Shown here in pieces: positions 26,601-41,600 of a stretch of DNA of 64,000 bases. Below the pieces are notes generated by a model, which saw nothing but the letters and a program-made list of their open reading frames with translations, was not told the origin of the DNA and did not search any database. Position 1 is the stretch's first letter. Each line of letters opens with the position of its first letter. Source of the stretch: Casuarius casuarius (Eukaryota; Chordata; Aves; Casuariiformes; Casuariidae); NCBI GenBank assembly GCA_003342895.1, contig PTFA01000050.1, positions 4,021,585 to 4,085,584 on the forward strand, in the 5' to 3' direction. The position numbers and the translations under genes are program-made.

Positions 26601-29600
26601 ACACTTGTTCTCCCAAAGAAACAAGGATTTCTGCTGTACTCCAGCATTCCCATTCACTTCTGAGTAAATTCTTTGTCAGATACAGATATTCACTCATACT
26701 GGGCTAGCTGGATATTCATCTTAATATTCTCTTTAGCATAAATTCATGAATTTACATATTAAAAAAATACACACTATACAGTATTCCCTTTTAGTCTTAT
26801 ATTTTAATCAAATTGCACAGTTTATTCTTCTACAGACTATTTTTGTTAGTTTTCAAAAGAAAGTTAAATACCTTAATGTCATCAATCAACATCATAACAT
26901 CCTGAGACATGTAGAAATCACTTAGATCAAAAATGATCGAGTAGCAAACTACAGTCTTTCCTAGTATTCGATAAATCTGTTGGGAGATAAAGTTTCTATT
27001 AATCTTTTCTTTAAAATATTTGAAGCATTAAAGCAGCCAAAAAGGGGGGGAAAAAGTTTTTTGGAACTATCAAAAAAAAAATAAATATAGAACAGTTTAA
27101 TTAAAAAAAAAAAAACACTACATATCTGATTTTAGGTACTCCAGTATTTATAAGATATACTGACCTACATTCTAATTTAGTTAAAGCAGTACACTTCATC
27201 ATCCTATAGCCTGTTTTGGCCAAGCATGCATTACTGTAATTGGATGTCTAGGACAGGTATGTCATAGCATAGTAGTAAAATAGAGCATGTGTATTCTTAA
27301 CAGGTTTACAAAATACATTACAAGGACTTTTAATTAAGATTCGTGCATAAAATAAAACTACATTTAAATTCTATTTAAAATAGTTTTTCAAGTTCAGAGG
27401 CTAATTCCATGTCTATCTGACATATACATTAATAACTAAGATAATAATTTCTTGCCACAACCTTTGATGTTCCGAGGCATCCTATAGGCCTGTCTGGTCT
27501 TCCAGATAATCCCAATTTGTCATTGACGCCCAAATGGAAGTAAGCCTGTGAAAAAGAATCACAAAAACTAAGGCAAAGCTAGACATAACATCTTCTTATT
27601 CTTCTACTGTGTCTCAGATAGAAATCTGTGTGCATTCCGCTTTAACCAGAAAATGAGATTCATAAAATATGATCTTTCTGTAGCTTTTTTTTTAACATAC
27701 ATCCACATAACAACAATCAATTTAGTGAAAGAACACTATATTTGGTACATTTATAGTTCAAGAACTACATTTAATTACTTTGATAAAAATGAGTATACTT
27801 ACAGCAAAGAGAAAACATCTACTTAATTGAAGAAAGAAACACAAGATGCAAAAAGAGAAGATGCAAATTGACTCTTCCCCGACAGCCACTCAATCCCATG
27901 CAATTCACATCACTTTCAGCAGCCCAATAAGCTGCGGCAGAAGTAAGGTGGTTACAGCTCTCCCTCCTTCCTTTTAATAACAACTTTGGGAAAACTTGCT
28001 GCTCATGACAGTTGCACTCTCACTGACAGTACAGTTAACACTGGTTTACATTAAAAGAGTGTTGTCTTCACTGAACGGTAACGAGCAGTGCTGGGTCAGA
28101 TCCTGACATTATGATTAGTTTACGTGGGTGCAACTTCTGGCTTGTGCAAAGCCCCACATAAAGTCCTCCTTATCTGCAGGAAGTTTCAAAACTGAACTTC
28201 AGTCTGTAGGGAGAAAACCTATTACAGAAAGGCCAGTTCAGACCAAATTAGTATCTAGAAATTTCTAGATATGTCCTAAATGTAACTGTACTGGTTACTG
28301 TATAATGAAATTAAATATTAAAAGTTGCTGTTTCCTATATTAGGTATTACTTTTAGATTCTTACAACTATTATTTTTCTATTCTTTATAATACTTTTAAA
28401 ACCTTCAAATTCTTCACTGAATTTTTAAAAACTTAAAAAACTATTATTTGCACGTGCTGTCTGGCTGATTTTGCCTTCTGTAACACTTTTCCTATGGGGA
28501 AATAAAAGTAAAATAGTAATATAGGAAATATTTAAAGATTTTTATTCTAATTTTAATAAAGGCATGCAAAATTAATGCGCTAATACCACAAGCAAAAGGA
28601 AGTATGGCATTATTCATTGCTTAATTCTCATTTATCTGAGTTGTATTACGTATGCCTGGTATTACTTCAACTGATTGTGTAAGACTTGCATATTAAGAAA
28701 CAGTCTTCATTTATTACAGTGTAGCAGAATAAAACCATAATATGGAACTTGACAACTAAGCTGTGGGCAAGGGAGTACAAATGTATCAGTTAAACCAGAG
28801 TGAAAGGTGCATTTTTTTCCCCTTATTTGGGCTGTTTTAGGTGAGAAACCCACTATTTACTAAAACTTAACTCTTACCATAATTTTCTAAACTAGAATTC
28901 AAAACGTTTTCCTCTTTCTTTCTTTATATTACAGGAACATAATTCAAAAGCAAATGAAACTCAACATTTGAACAAGTATGACACTATTATTTTACTCTTG
29001 TCAGCTTGGGGCCTTCCTGGTATTGCCTATGTCTCCACATTAATACTATGAACGATTTAAAAAAAATAAAAAAAAATAAATAAACAAACCCTTCCTACAT
29101 CACCAGTTCATCCACTCTGAGTAACCATAGTCAAGTGGGAAAAGAACGGAGGCATCAAACCATTAACAATTTTAAATAACCCACCTATACATAATAAAAA
29201 TCAAAACCATGTTAAACCCCTTTTTGTAATAAATAACGGAGACCACATGAATGGTATTAGACATTATAATTTAACACTAAAGGGACCTTTATTCTGCTAG
29301 ACCATCAAATGTAAAGTATTTTCTTAAGAAAAACAGAATACTATTCTTTAGACACATCTCCTTTGAAATTTGGAGCTTTAAATTATTACCATATACCACT
29401 AGACTAGTTCACAAGTTTCTAATTAGTTAAGTGGCAGCACTGGAATAGCAAAGATTGAGAACCCTTCTCTGCATAAAGATCAACTCCCCTCTTCCCAAAA
29501 TCACAAGATACTTGTTCCAGTCACTCTAAAGTTCAGTGTGCCCCTGAAGCACACTAGCTGGTATCGCAGAGCTGAGGTATGAGCTTTCCCTCCCCACCAA

Positions 29601-32600
29601 GGCTGACAGGTACTACCAGCTTTTTTTTTTTTTTCCCCCATTATTAAGAAAAATGGGGGGCAGGGGGAAGAGAAGGCAAGAGAGAGAGGGATCAAATCTC
29701 GTTTCTCATCATTCCTAAAACAAATTAATTATTTCAACTTTACAGCTATAGTGTAGCCTTTTCTGGAGGTCCAGTAGGAAAAGGATGTGCATCAGGCAGC
29801 TTCATACCTTCAAGACTTTCTAAAAGTAAATTTTGACTGGGAAATGTACCTACCTGTCATGACCATAAAGAAAGTGACAGAATTGCCAGATGTTTCACCA
29901 GCTTTTGAAAAAGAAATCCTAAGGCAGAAATTGTCATAGCTGGGAATGTAATTGAGCACAATGAATAATAATAAATACAATTTAATGAAGGTCTCATCTT
30001 TTTGTCAGGGACACCAGAGAAATGATGGATGATTGAGAGACACAACATATACTTTTACAGTAAATTTATGGGGTATCTATTAAACCAAAATTTTCAGGTA
30101 CAGAATTCCAGGACCAATGCAGTCAGAGAGAAAACATTTTGGAATATATTATCAAGAAAACTGACATGCAAAACGGGCTGAGGAGTGAACAAGGCTGAAT
30201 ATAAACAAGGATATTCCCTTCTTCTGTGTGTAAGTACTCAAGCGTGCAGCCATGATACTGGGTCACCTTACTTGTCCAAGAGTTTCCTGCAGCTTGTTAA
30301 GACTTGTTTAGAGGCACATGGGATTCTCTGTAAGGGTTTACTGAGAGGTACGGACCAGGCATAACAGACATAAAGTAAAGAAGTAAATAGGCACCTAGTA
30401 ATCATTGGGTGGACACATTTATCATTCAAAGCAGTATTTGTCAAAGCCTTTTTGCTTTAAGTGTATTTCCAGAACAAACAGCAGTGGCTCGCTCAAGGCA
30501 AAAGTGCCAAAGTGCTGTAACTAAAATAGACAAATTGACTGAACAAAACAGTGGCCATGGTAGGGCTAAGGGAATGCTGAGATGAACTAGCATGTCCTGT
30601 AGGTTTCATCCATCTTTGACTACTGGCTTCACATGGGGATGACAGGCACTTCACCAAACGCATCTCAGCTAGCATCATCAGTGAAGCTCGGTACAGGTAA
30701 AGGCTAAAAGGACCAGCCTTTGAAGTGAAAGGATCTGGTACTCCATTAGACTTCTTGCCTGCATGGAAAAAAAAAATCTGGAGTCTTCACAGGGGATGAA
30801 AGTGAGTCTGAAATTCTCCTTCATCCCAGTAATTTTTGACTCCACATTTTGAAATGAGCCAAGTCAAAAGGGTAAACCAAGAAGGGCTTAATTCCAAACT
30901 TGCTGCATATATTCAACTATCGCATTGGACTTCTGAAAAAAAAAAAAACAAAAAACAAAAAAAATAAATACAGAAGAGATTTTATAGGTGTTTAACCATG
31001 AAATTATACGATGGTTTATGCCTGCTGCGTTAGGTACATTTCTTTGACTGTTGCTCATTTGCTTGTGCTTCTCAATCAAGCTTAGTCTATTAATATTCTT
31101 AAAATTTTATTATTCATTCATTATTCTTTGCAAGTTACTCAGGTAATAAGCCTGCTCAGGTAACATACAACTTCTAGGCTTCAGTGTTTTTGTTGAAGGC
31201 TCTAGCTAGGTACCTATAACTGACCAGTTTTAGTATATCTTGTAATAAATAAATAAATAAATTAGAATAACACAAAAAGGTAGATAAACCCAAAGAGATA
31301 CAACTGTAATAGCTTGATACAAATTCCCTTACAGAGAGATATAAATAATTTTTTAATGTCGAATTCCTTACTTTGACAAGTTCTTTTTGAGCCCATATCT
31401 GAATTGGTTCCACCTGCTGGGGCGTCTGAGTTTGGATTCCATATGTGTTCAGAAAAACTTGCAGGCTACAAACAAAATGATGACAAATTTTACCACAGAA
31501 TAATCTCAGTTTTAATAATTCTGTGAACAAATACAAATCTAGTAGCAGATACACAAGCATCATTATTTTCTTCCATGCTTCCTTGGATACCTTTATCAAA
31601 TTTATGATGTCTATTACTCAACATTTCCTTAAAGTAAACATTCTCAATAAAAGTAAATACTTACCGCTGACTTTCTGCTATCAGAGCCACATGTACTACC
31701 AAATCATTTTCTAAAGGACCCTGGAATATAAACAACAAATATTTATTAGCATTATTAACCAAATATTTATTGTTAGATACAATATTATGAATATTTAAAC
31801 ATTTCATGAATATGGCAAACATCACTGGCTGCATTGTTTTTTCTCTCTGCCTACCAATCAGCTTCACTGTGTAAACAAACTGAAAGAACACCACAGAACT
31901 AAAACCTGTAACTCAAAATCATTCAAAGACTGTACTGTCGATAATACTTTGAAAAATGCATTGTGGAGAATTAATGATAAATAGACTTCTGGTACTCATT
32001 TTCACTGTTTAATTTATTTTTAATTTGAATAAATGGTAATGTTAGAAAAATATTTTGCTTCACATGCCTGCAAAAATTTAGAAGCTATACAAGCATTATA
32101 TTCCCTTTACACCTGGTATGACATAGTGTTTTGATATATGTTTTTGTAAAGAGTGAAATAACTCAGCTGTTGGGTAACTGACAATTTCAACCCTTTAATC
32201 TGAAATATCTTGATCAGACAGTTACTATTTACAGTTTTACAAAAGTTATATTACATTTTACAAGACATAACAGCATTTCATTGCATTATTCAGGTACTTC
32301 ATGTTTGAAATAAATAATAGTATTTTGTATGGGAAAGTTATGCAAATAAGAATTAATTCAATATGTTGAGTGAAATTAGTGACTGAACTCCTTGGGTCTT
32401 GGAATGGTAGTTAACATTTCTTTTCACCAGCAGCTAAAAATGAGATGTCTGATTTATTCTCTATTCATTTTTTCTGTTGTTCTTTAACTGAAAAACTAGA
32501 AGAACTAAAAAGAGCACAAATCTTCATTCCTAAAATGTTTTTTTTGTAATTTTATTGATTCATCTAAAAAACAAACCAACCCCCTTAATTTAAATAATTA

Positions 32601-35600
32601 AAACTAGAAACTACCAGAATGTGAATAACAAAAATTAAATAAATCTTCCATCAATTGATTACATAAAAATACATATTCTGTACAGATATACAGATAGATT
32701 GATTTAGAACAAAAAAGTTCACAGTGAACATCTGGTTGTTCAGGCAGTTGTGACCCTTGATATCAAATTAAATCTTACGGATTTGCAACAGAAATTCTTG
32801 ATGATGTTTTCCCAAAAAAGTACAGCAGCACTACACTTCAACTAAAGATCCTCAGGTTTTTTGCCATATGAAATAAGTTTTTGACAAAAGTATTACAATG
32901 CGTACAAAGGGGGACTAGATAAGAAGGCAGAAGCTAAGTGACATTAACAGATATTACATTTTTAAAACAAAAAGCAAAGACTTTGCAGAAAATGTGAGAG
33001 CACTGTCCGACAAGGTAGCCATTTATAGACAGTCCACGATCTAACTTGGGACTGATCTTCAATTTAAGACCCAACTCAATTATTACTGTATCACAAAGAC
33101 AAGCCGAGTGGGACTGCGTAACCATATATTGCACCCTGAACATAAAACTCCGTGTTCTGAACCTCCACTGAGGCAAGTCCTTGTCTCAAAACAAATACTA
33201 ATGCCTCTCACACACACATTCAATGACATGACTCATTTACAGGAGCCAGTAAGTGGTGGTTCTACATGAGCCATCATTAAGCAAATGCATCTGCAGCACA
33301 ATTGGCACAACACAAAGTCTGATTTTAAGAGATTAGCCCCAAAGAAAACCAAAAAATTTTCTTCTGACTAAACAAAAGCATTTGTTAAGAGAGCAGAAAC
33401 CATGAATTTCACTCAAACTTAGAATTCTTCAACTGGTTTTCTGGAGTTTCCTCCCTGTTCTATTTTCACCATTTCAGAAACCGAGATTCATAAAAAGGCT
33501 TCTTGAAATGAAAGTCTAGACAAAAATCCTCAAGGGTTATCCATGTTAGCTATAATCAAGTCCATGATGACTGGGGGAAAAAAACTGTTTCTAGAAAAAA
33601 ATTCCCTCTTTCCATATGACTTACTCTCCACATCTGTTGCATAACTGGGTTCTTGTGCTCTAAACTATGAGTAAAACAATTTTTAGCTATAAATTTGAAT
33701 ATATACAACTAGAAAATAATACCCAGGCCAAAAATAGTTTAATAAATTGCTGATTCCTTCATTTCTCATTTAAATCTATTTACTATATGCTGAATTTCAT
33801 GGAATGATGCACTTGAAATAATTTATCAATAGCTACTGCAATCTTTTTCTACATGACTTGCTGCTTCATCATTTTTATTCTAGAAGACTTGGTTCTCTGA
33901 AAAATAGAGTTTGAAAAAAATATTGTGGAAAACGTATTGTGGAAGATGGTAAAGAGCTAGTGATCTGGCAAAAAACACAAATCAAAACAAAAAATAGATA
34001 TAATATTCATGAAAAAAGGGACATCATCCCGTTTTAAAAATGAGTGACGCAGCATTAGCTCTCTCTCTCTCTATATATACATACATGCATGCATATATAG
34101 ATATGTATATAAGAGAGAGCGAGCGTGAGAGTGAGAGCAAGAGAGAGAAAACATTACATTCCTCAACACTGCACTAAACAAATCTGGATATTGTTGTTAA
34201 ACGTTCCCTTTAAACGTGTTCTGTTTCATGTTTATCCAAGACCTCAAACTGAGCAGCTCTTTACACAACATCAATAACTGTCTCCCCAAGACATTGCAAC
34301 AGACTCCCCCACACCCCAGGTTCACCCTTCTGCCTTACTTTTTCACATTGGGTAGTAGGGGAAACGATCTGCTTGAACTATGCTCTCCATGCTGTGCAAA
34401 TGATAAATATATCCCAGTGGTCTCAGGAGACAAAATGACAAGACAGACCTTTTATTCTTCCTCTCCAAAAATCTTACTTTATAACCAGGTTATAAGCTGT
34501 CAGAGGCAGGCTGAAGGGGGAAAACCCCTGACTCCGTTCCTGGCACTAGAAGACAAAGCAGCTCAGTACTGGTCTTTTGCTGCAGTCTCAGTGGACAGCT
34601 GCTATCGCTGTATGCCTTTCTGCACATATTCCCAGGAAACCTCAGAACTCCGAAAAAAATCCATTCATTCTGAACATGTGAGAAAGTGGGCACAGTATCA
34701 GAGCACCGATTAAAATGGAACCTACTGGGCTTTTGAGGCATATGGAGCAAGACGGGATAATCAGAAATAGTATGCAACAGCAGCAATTGTACTTAACCCA
34801 TACCATCAACCTTGCTGCCATGAACTACAACTGAATTGTTGAAAAACACCTCTGGAAGCATGTAAATACTGATAAACGGTTTATGGTCAAGGCTGCTAAC
34901 ACACCAGACTCTTTTCATGAAACAGAAATGACACCAGTGTGCCTCAAACTCTAAAATAAGATTTAACAATTTTTAAATTGTGTTAACTGTGGTGGACAAC
35001 TGTATTAAGACAAATGAAAGCAAGAATATGCCCCATATTAATAGTATAAAACAAACCATCCAACATCATACATCTGTTTAAATTGTCAAAATTAGATACA
35101 ATCTAATCCTAAAGTAACTTAGGTAGTTGAAAATCTTAAGAATTAGATTTAGTAATTTGACTTGCTTCTTTACATAAGTTATCTACTTTCCTGAAATAAA
35201 AGAAAAAACAGTCCATCATTTTGCCTGTTCTTTTCCCAATATCATTCGTGGGCATTAACCTCCATTTCCAGTGAGTTAAGTGAAGTCCTCATGAATGACT
35301 ACTCAATCTTCAAAGCAGAAATATTAAAAAGAATACAGTCATTGCATGCAGTCAGAGAATTTCATTAATTAAATGTAAATCTAAGCATGCATTTCAGGTT
35401 AACTCCAGAAGATAAATTACTCTGCCAATTTAGTAAGGTTGTAATTTTTTGTTGAAAATAAAATTAAATACAAGACAGCAGTAAGTCAGCTTTCAGATGT
35501 TCCAGGGAAAAGCAAAACAAAAAAACCAAAACCAAAAAAGAAAAATTACATTTTTCAAATGTTACTGATATAACACAGGCATGCTTATATACTAAATTCT

Positions 35601-38600
35601 CCAAAATAGAATGCAACAACTGAAATTGTGTTACAGTATCATCTCTTGTGGTCATGGAGATATTACAAAGGAATAATAAAATAAGCTCTTGTACAGAATC
35701 TATTTCTAAAGAGTTATCCCCCGTGAAAGAGAATGCCCTGCATTATCTTCTTTTAGTAAAGTCAGTCTAGTAAAGTAAACGGGGCATGGATGATTCCATT
35801 TTCTTTTTTAACTCATGAATGGGATTCAATAAGAAATGCTACTACTGACCATTAGCATTACAAAGCAAATCATTAGTGCGAAGGAGAACCTCTTTGATTG
35901 CCATTAGACTTCTTTGTGTTTTGGAACACAGCCTAAAACTAGCAAAGAGAATCCTGGTCCTGCACCACACTGACTTTTTCCTCAAGATGGAACAGAACAT
36001 ACACAGACCTCTTCCTGAAAGCTGAAATATAAAATATTTGAGGGCATTAAATTAGCAGAAAAAAATGTTTCTTTATGTAGATAAATATATATAATATATT
36101 CTTATATATTATAATCCTAAAATATATAATCCTAATATATATATTCTCTCCATACATTTTTTATATAAATATATATATAAAAAAATATAAAAAGAGACTC
36201 ACTGACTAAATGAATATTTTAGTATTAGCAGCCATTAACATCTTGACTATACTGCTCATTTGATCCCACAATTTTCTACAGGAAATGAAACTGTCCTCTA
36301 TTATCAGATTTTGCAAGCTTTAGAATGCGCGATGTTGCTTTCATTCTACTGATAGTTAATTTATTAAATCTAGATAAAACTCCTTTACAAACAACCCTTG
36401 AAGTCATTCATTCAGACATTTCCGTGTGCCTGACACAGAGGAACAACGGACCTTCAGAGACAAAAGTCTGCATGCAGCAAATGGTAAAATACAGCCTCTT
36501 CAGTACAGCGAAATGCCTCGCTCTCAAGGATTTAACAGAATTTTGCTTTCAGATCACCAGATCAGCAATTTGTGTCTATTAGGTTTCACAGATCGGTCAT
36601 GCTACCTAAGCAGCATCCCACATTTTTCACTGTATTAGAGATTCTGCAAAGAGTATTAGAACATTAGAAACAGCATTCTTAGCTTAATGCCTTCTAAAAT
36701 TAAAATCATGTTCAGAAAAACAAATGAGAAAAGAAGCTCTGTATTTTGGCACAAGATACAAGGCTGTGTAGAGCGCTTACTATGCAACTGAAACGAGCAA
36801 AAGGGCCACCTCGGTGTTCTGATGATGAACTCCATTATTGATTCAGCAACATTTTAATGTGGTTCAAGTATATAAATCTAAGTATTAAGTATAAATGTCC
36901 TAAAAATGTAAACAAACCATATTTTTTGTAAAGATAAAATATATTTCCAAAAGATTAACAGCTGGTCAACAAAAAAAATTTGATTCTATTTACTGACTTG
37001 TTGGATGTGTTACCTGAATGGTTTTTAATGTATAAATGAAAGTAAAATCCATTTCAGAACAAATTCTGAGTGACTCTCAGTTTTCTAGTTATCTCTACAA
37101 GTCTGTAATGTCACTATTTACTTTCTTTAATTTTCTTTGTGCAGAGCTATTAGCTACAGCCCATAGCTACATAAACATCCTTACATTCTTCTATGATATG
37201 TCTCAGTAGTGATTGCAAAAAATCCAAAGTTTTAAAATGGTGCAAGAATATCAATGCTGCCAATTTTCAAAGGGATTTACTGAAAAATAAAAGACTAGAA
37301 GGTAGCACCTAATTTTTTTTTTTTTTTTTATCAGACTGTGATGAATGGATAAATTTAAAGAGGTAACATTGAGAAAACTGAATTAGAGTGGACTTTGATG
37401 ATTGGTGTAGTTACACTTTCCCAACAGACTTTCTCCAGGTGAAACTACAAGCACATGTGTGTATGCACTCATCCCAAGCTTTCTATTCTGCAGCTCGAAT
37501 ATGCAGTACAGTACAGCAAAACAACAGGTTTTACATCCATAAAAGGACACAGTAAAGAACTTCTTTGTAGCTAATGACATAAAATATTTCTGCACAAAGC
37601 TGCTCGGTCAACACCACTACATTCTGAGAAAAGAGCAACAGGAGACAAGATTTGAAGTAATAAAATAAATAGAAAAAAGTAGGTATCATGAAGAGGTCCA
37701 TGGAAGAAGGACAGGTAGACAAAAACAGTAATGATGGGTGTAAGATTTTTTTCTCCTTATTTCCATCTAGAAGTGTCGGTGATGATTTAGAAGTCAATAG
37801 TTGCAGAAAGTGTCTCGTGTAAGAAAGAATGTGTCTGAAATCTTTCAATTCCTTCAAAGAGTTTCATTTGCACTCAGGACTGCCTTAAGATTATGGGCTA
37901 AATAAAACTTTAAGATGAAAGAAATGATTTGAAGCAAATTACCTAAGAATCCATCTCTTTCATATTATTTGTGAATCTGCCTGAAGTGAGGTTTCTGCAG
38001 AGGCAATTTTTAGAAAAGGAAAACTTACTTGCCAGTACTTGTAGGCTTCATAGCATTTTTGGCTTTGTAGGTCTATAGTCACTTCATTCTAGAATATTCT
38101 TCACTGGTACTTCAAAACAGTAAGAAAACTAGTGTTTGATTATTTTAAATAGTTTTCACTGCTTGCTTAAACCTACATGATGATATGGGCATCAAACATT
38201 TCTGAAGTGGCAAAGCCATATAAAACCATTAATCATGATTTTCAATGGCAAGTATTTACAGAGATTACATTCAGTGCCACCAAAATATCAGAATTTACCT
38301 ATACAGAAAATGCATTTGCCTGAGAAATATTTTTCTGGATTTTTTCCCAGTTTTCTGGACCTAGGCCATTACATATGGCTTCAAATACAAATAAACAGCC
38401 TTCTTTTTGGTACACTGCCTTCCAAAACACTGCACATCAACAAGGTTTATATACAGAAGCATCTGAAATTTTTACATTTCCAGGCATAAAATTTATAAAA
38501 GCAGAAATGCTTTTCCTTTCTATTTAATTCAATAATGCTTTAGCTATATGGGAAAGAAAAGACATCATTAAAAGGAAGAGACTGGTTTTGATTTCTGAAG

Positions 38601-41600
38601 ACATAATTAACTAATACGTGTGGTGTTCTCATTTCATATTTTATTTTTAGTCAATTTCCTAGCACTTTAAAGCAAATGCTTAACACTGATTTTGCATAAA
38701 TTAACTCAATTAGATAAAATGGCATAATCAAATATTCAGATGAGCTGTTTAAGCAAATGTAAAACGTGGATAAAAAAGGCAAGGTCAAGACAGTCTGCTG
38801 AAAGTTGAAGTTTGCTGACTTCAACTGCAAGAGACATATTTGCTGATAAAATACACCTCACATTGATACACACATGCATCTGCCTTTCACTTTTAACCTT
38901 GTTGAAAGACTCTCCTCTGAATGATAACAAACGTGAATTAAAACCAGCAACAGCAAACATTCTGCCCTGATACTAATCTAATAGTACAACATACTAAGTA
39001 CAGTACCTGTTTCAGTAAAGCATTCCCATAGAAACCCCACAGCCTCCTGCTCAGCATCCCAGGGACACTAACCATTCTGGCTACAATTTCTATAGAGCAT
39101 TGCTCACAGGTTACAATGGCAAAGATACTATGCTACAGTGATCAAATTCCAACTAATTCAGAAGTGCCTCTCTCCTTTCTAACCCACCTTGGGAAGTACA
39201 CGCAGTATCTTTTGGAGAGTTTCATCTTTTATATACCAAAGAAAAGTATGCATCTGTCTCTTATAGCAACGGAGTACCATCGTTAGGAAGGCAGGCCTCG
39301 GCAACCTCACAGCTTCTTTTTCTCGACTCTTCATTTGTTTACTGTTCCACACTTAGGATACTGAATAACTGACAATCCATCTCAAATCATCTTGCACACA
39401 GAAGATATCCATAACAACAGGAATTGCTGAGCATCCTTGATCTAAGTGAGATTTCCACACAGATTTTTATGGAAGAAACCCCTTAAATCTTTATTTGAAA
39501 GTGAGAAACCAAGAGACAAGACAACATCTGTCTTGTTCATCAGTAATACACTCAAGAATCACTCTTGAAAGGTCTTCTGTCTTTCAAATGCTGACAACAA
39601 CAAAAACATTCTTATTGCTGATCCCGACTATGGAAAATTTCGGCCAAAATTTTAACAAACTGAAGCAACTAAAGGCTTTTAAGAGGAAAGCTTAACAAGC
39701 ATCAGTTCTACCAGGTTGCCTGTGAGAAACACAATTATACGTTCAAATGATTCCAGCTTAGACAACTGTTGAGCACTGAAAGAACAGAAGGACTGTGTGA
39801 GCACATGAGAATAAAACCATCTATGCTGATCTCCCTTTTATTTTTTAAAGTGGCCAGAGCTAGATTCATTGGAGATGAAGCAAAATATCAGAATGAATCT
39901 GTTTAAGTTATCATTTTTAAATCTTTCAATACTGTTTAGCCTTTAGAATCCCTACTATATTGCTGAACTTTGCAGGATAACTACTTATTGCTAAATAAAT
40001 TCTTTACTGACCCATAAATGAACCAAAAAAATAAGATATGAGAAAATAAGTTACTATTTACTGCGTATTTTGGGAAGTCATCAGGATGGAGGCTACTTCT
40101 CTCTGAAGTCTGGAAATTTCCTATCATATAGGGGATATCCTCAAAGAACAGCAATGCCCTTCTATAGATTTCCTGATGAGTCATGCAGCATCTTTGGAAC
40201 AAACCTTCATTAGCTTCTTCAGAGTGTTTATCTGGGGCATCTTAGATGCTAATGGTTTCAAGAATGAAAAACAAAAAGAACAGGCTATGTGGGGAAATTA
40301 AGACCTTGGATGATTTTACAAGCTTCAAATTCTGTCAAGAGAAGATGATTTCTGCTAATTATCTGACCGAAAATTGGATGGGCCGCAACACTCTCACTCA
40401 GTACAGGATAACTTTTTCTAATGGCACTCTTAAAAGTACATATGCTGTACAGTTTCTGTAGCATTCATAATCCCATGATGTACAAACAAACAACAGGAAC
40501 TGGGAAATGAAGTCTCTGAGCTTTCATTATCTCGTATTAACAGAGCAGTATTGCTGCCGTGTGAACAATGAAAAGTCTCATTCATAGGTAATCAGACAGT
40601 ACCCAGGCATTTGGATTACCTTGGTAACAGGAAACAGTAGAAAACAGAGATTTTAAGCAACGTTTGAATAGAACAAGAACAAAAACCTGAATGTCTCAAA
40701 AGACATTTGTTCACTTCTGATCTTGGAAGATTTTAAGATAAATACTTCATATTTTATGCTTCACTAATAAATGCACAGTGCCAAAAAAAGGAACTTTTCC
40801 AAAATATATTCCTTGTACTGAGAAATTAAAAAGCTGAAAAAACATCTTTTAGTTACAGATTTTCTTCCATACAGCTCCTACCTCTGCAATAAAAGAAGTT
40901 ACCTACCTATGGACCATGATTCTGGGTTATTATTTTATCTACTGGAGATTTGAATTAAAAGGTTCCAAGCATTTCCCATCCTCGAGCATTCATTCCTGCT
41001 GTGCATGTAAGCCAAATAGAGGAACACATATGTATGTACCATACATACCAAAAAGCAGCTCACCCTTGTAGCTCTTAGGAGCTCATCATAGAAAAATATT
41101 TATAAAAATTGGAAAATTCCACATTTAAGTGGTAACTAATTTGAAGAATTAAAAACAGCAGGTTCTTTTTTGCCTTCCTAACATGTCTTACAGCTCAGAG
41201 AAACATACTTACCTATTAGCACCTATTTAAACTTATGTTTAGTCTATCATTTTTATTGTATTTTACTATAATCTTCCTTACAAAATCCTCCAACAATTAA
41301 GAAAGTGTACATGCATTTAATATTTTCTTAGCACTTTACTTCTAATATACACAATATAACACATTGATGATAATTTTTCAGTCAATACATTTTATTAGGT
41401 TTTAAATTGACTTAGACTAAGCTTATGCTTACCTGATTTGAGAATCTCATGCTAACATTCCGCTGATCTTGTGGAGGTACATAACGTCCTATAGGGTCAA
41501 TATCTTTAGGACTTACTAACTCATCAGCTGAAAGTAAACCATAATAAAAATACAAAATGACTTGAGTGCTTTCAACAGCTTCTAAGAAGGATGCATGCAA

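Larger units (their letters stand above)
31721..41432 (-). other. PHKB intron (9712 nt), largest in the window
   Basis: No exon recognised. Content includes the palindromic CT/TA/GA microsatellite at 34059-34150, a somewhat GC-richer block at 34240-34760 with a 165-codon plus-strand open frame of unknown meaning, an AT-only-like tract at 36077-36195, and a T17 run at 37313-37329. Confidence 0.85.

Noticed and set aside
26255..26653. 132-codon minus-strand open frame in an intron
   Set aside because: It is in the sense direction but is not linked to flanking exons by phase or splice sites, and the flanking exons already join to give the expected protein.
34216..34713. 165-codon plus-strand open frame, the longest in the window
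   Set aside because: It lies antisense in the largest PHKB intron, shows no recognisable domain, and its composition is not protein-like. Most likely chance in a slightly GC-richer patch.
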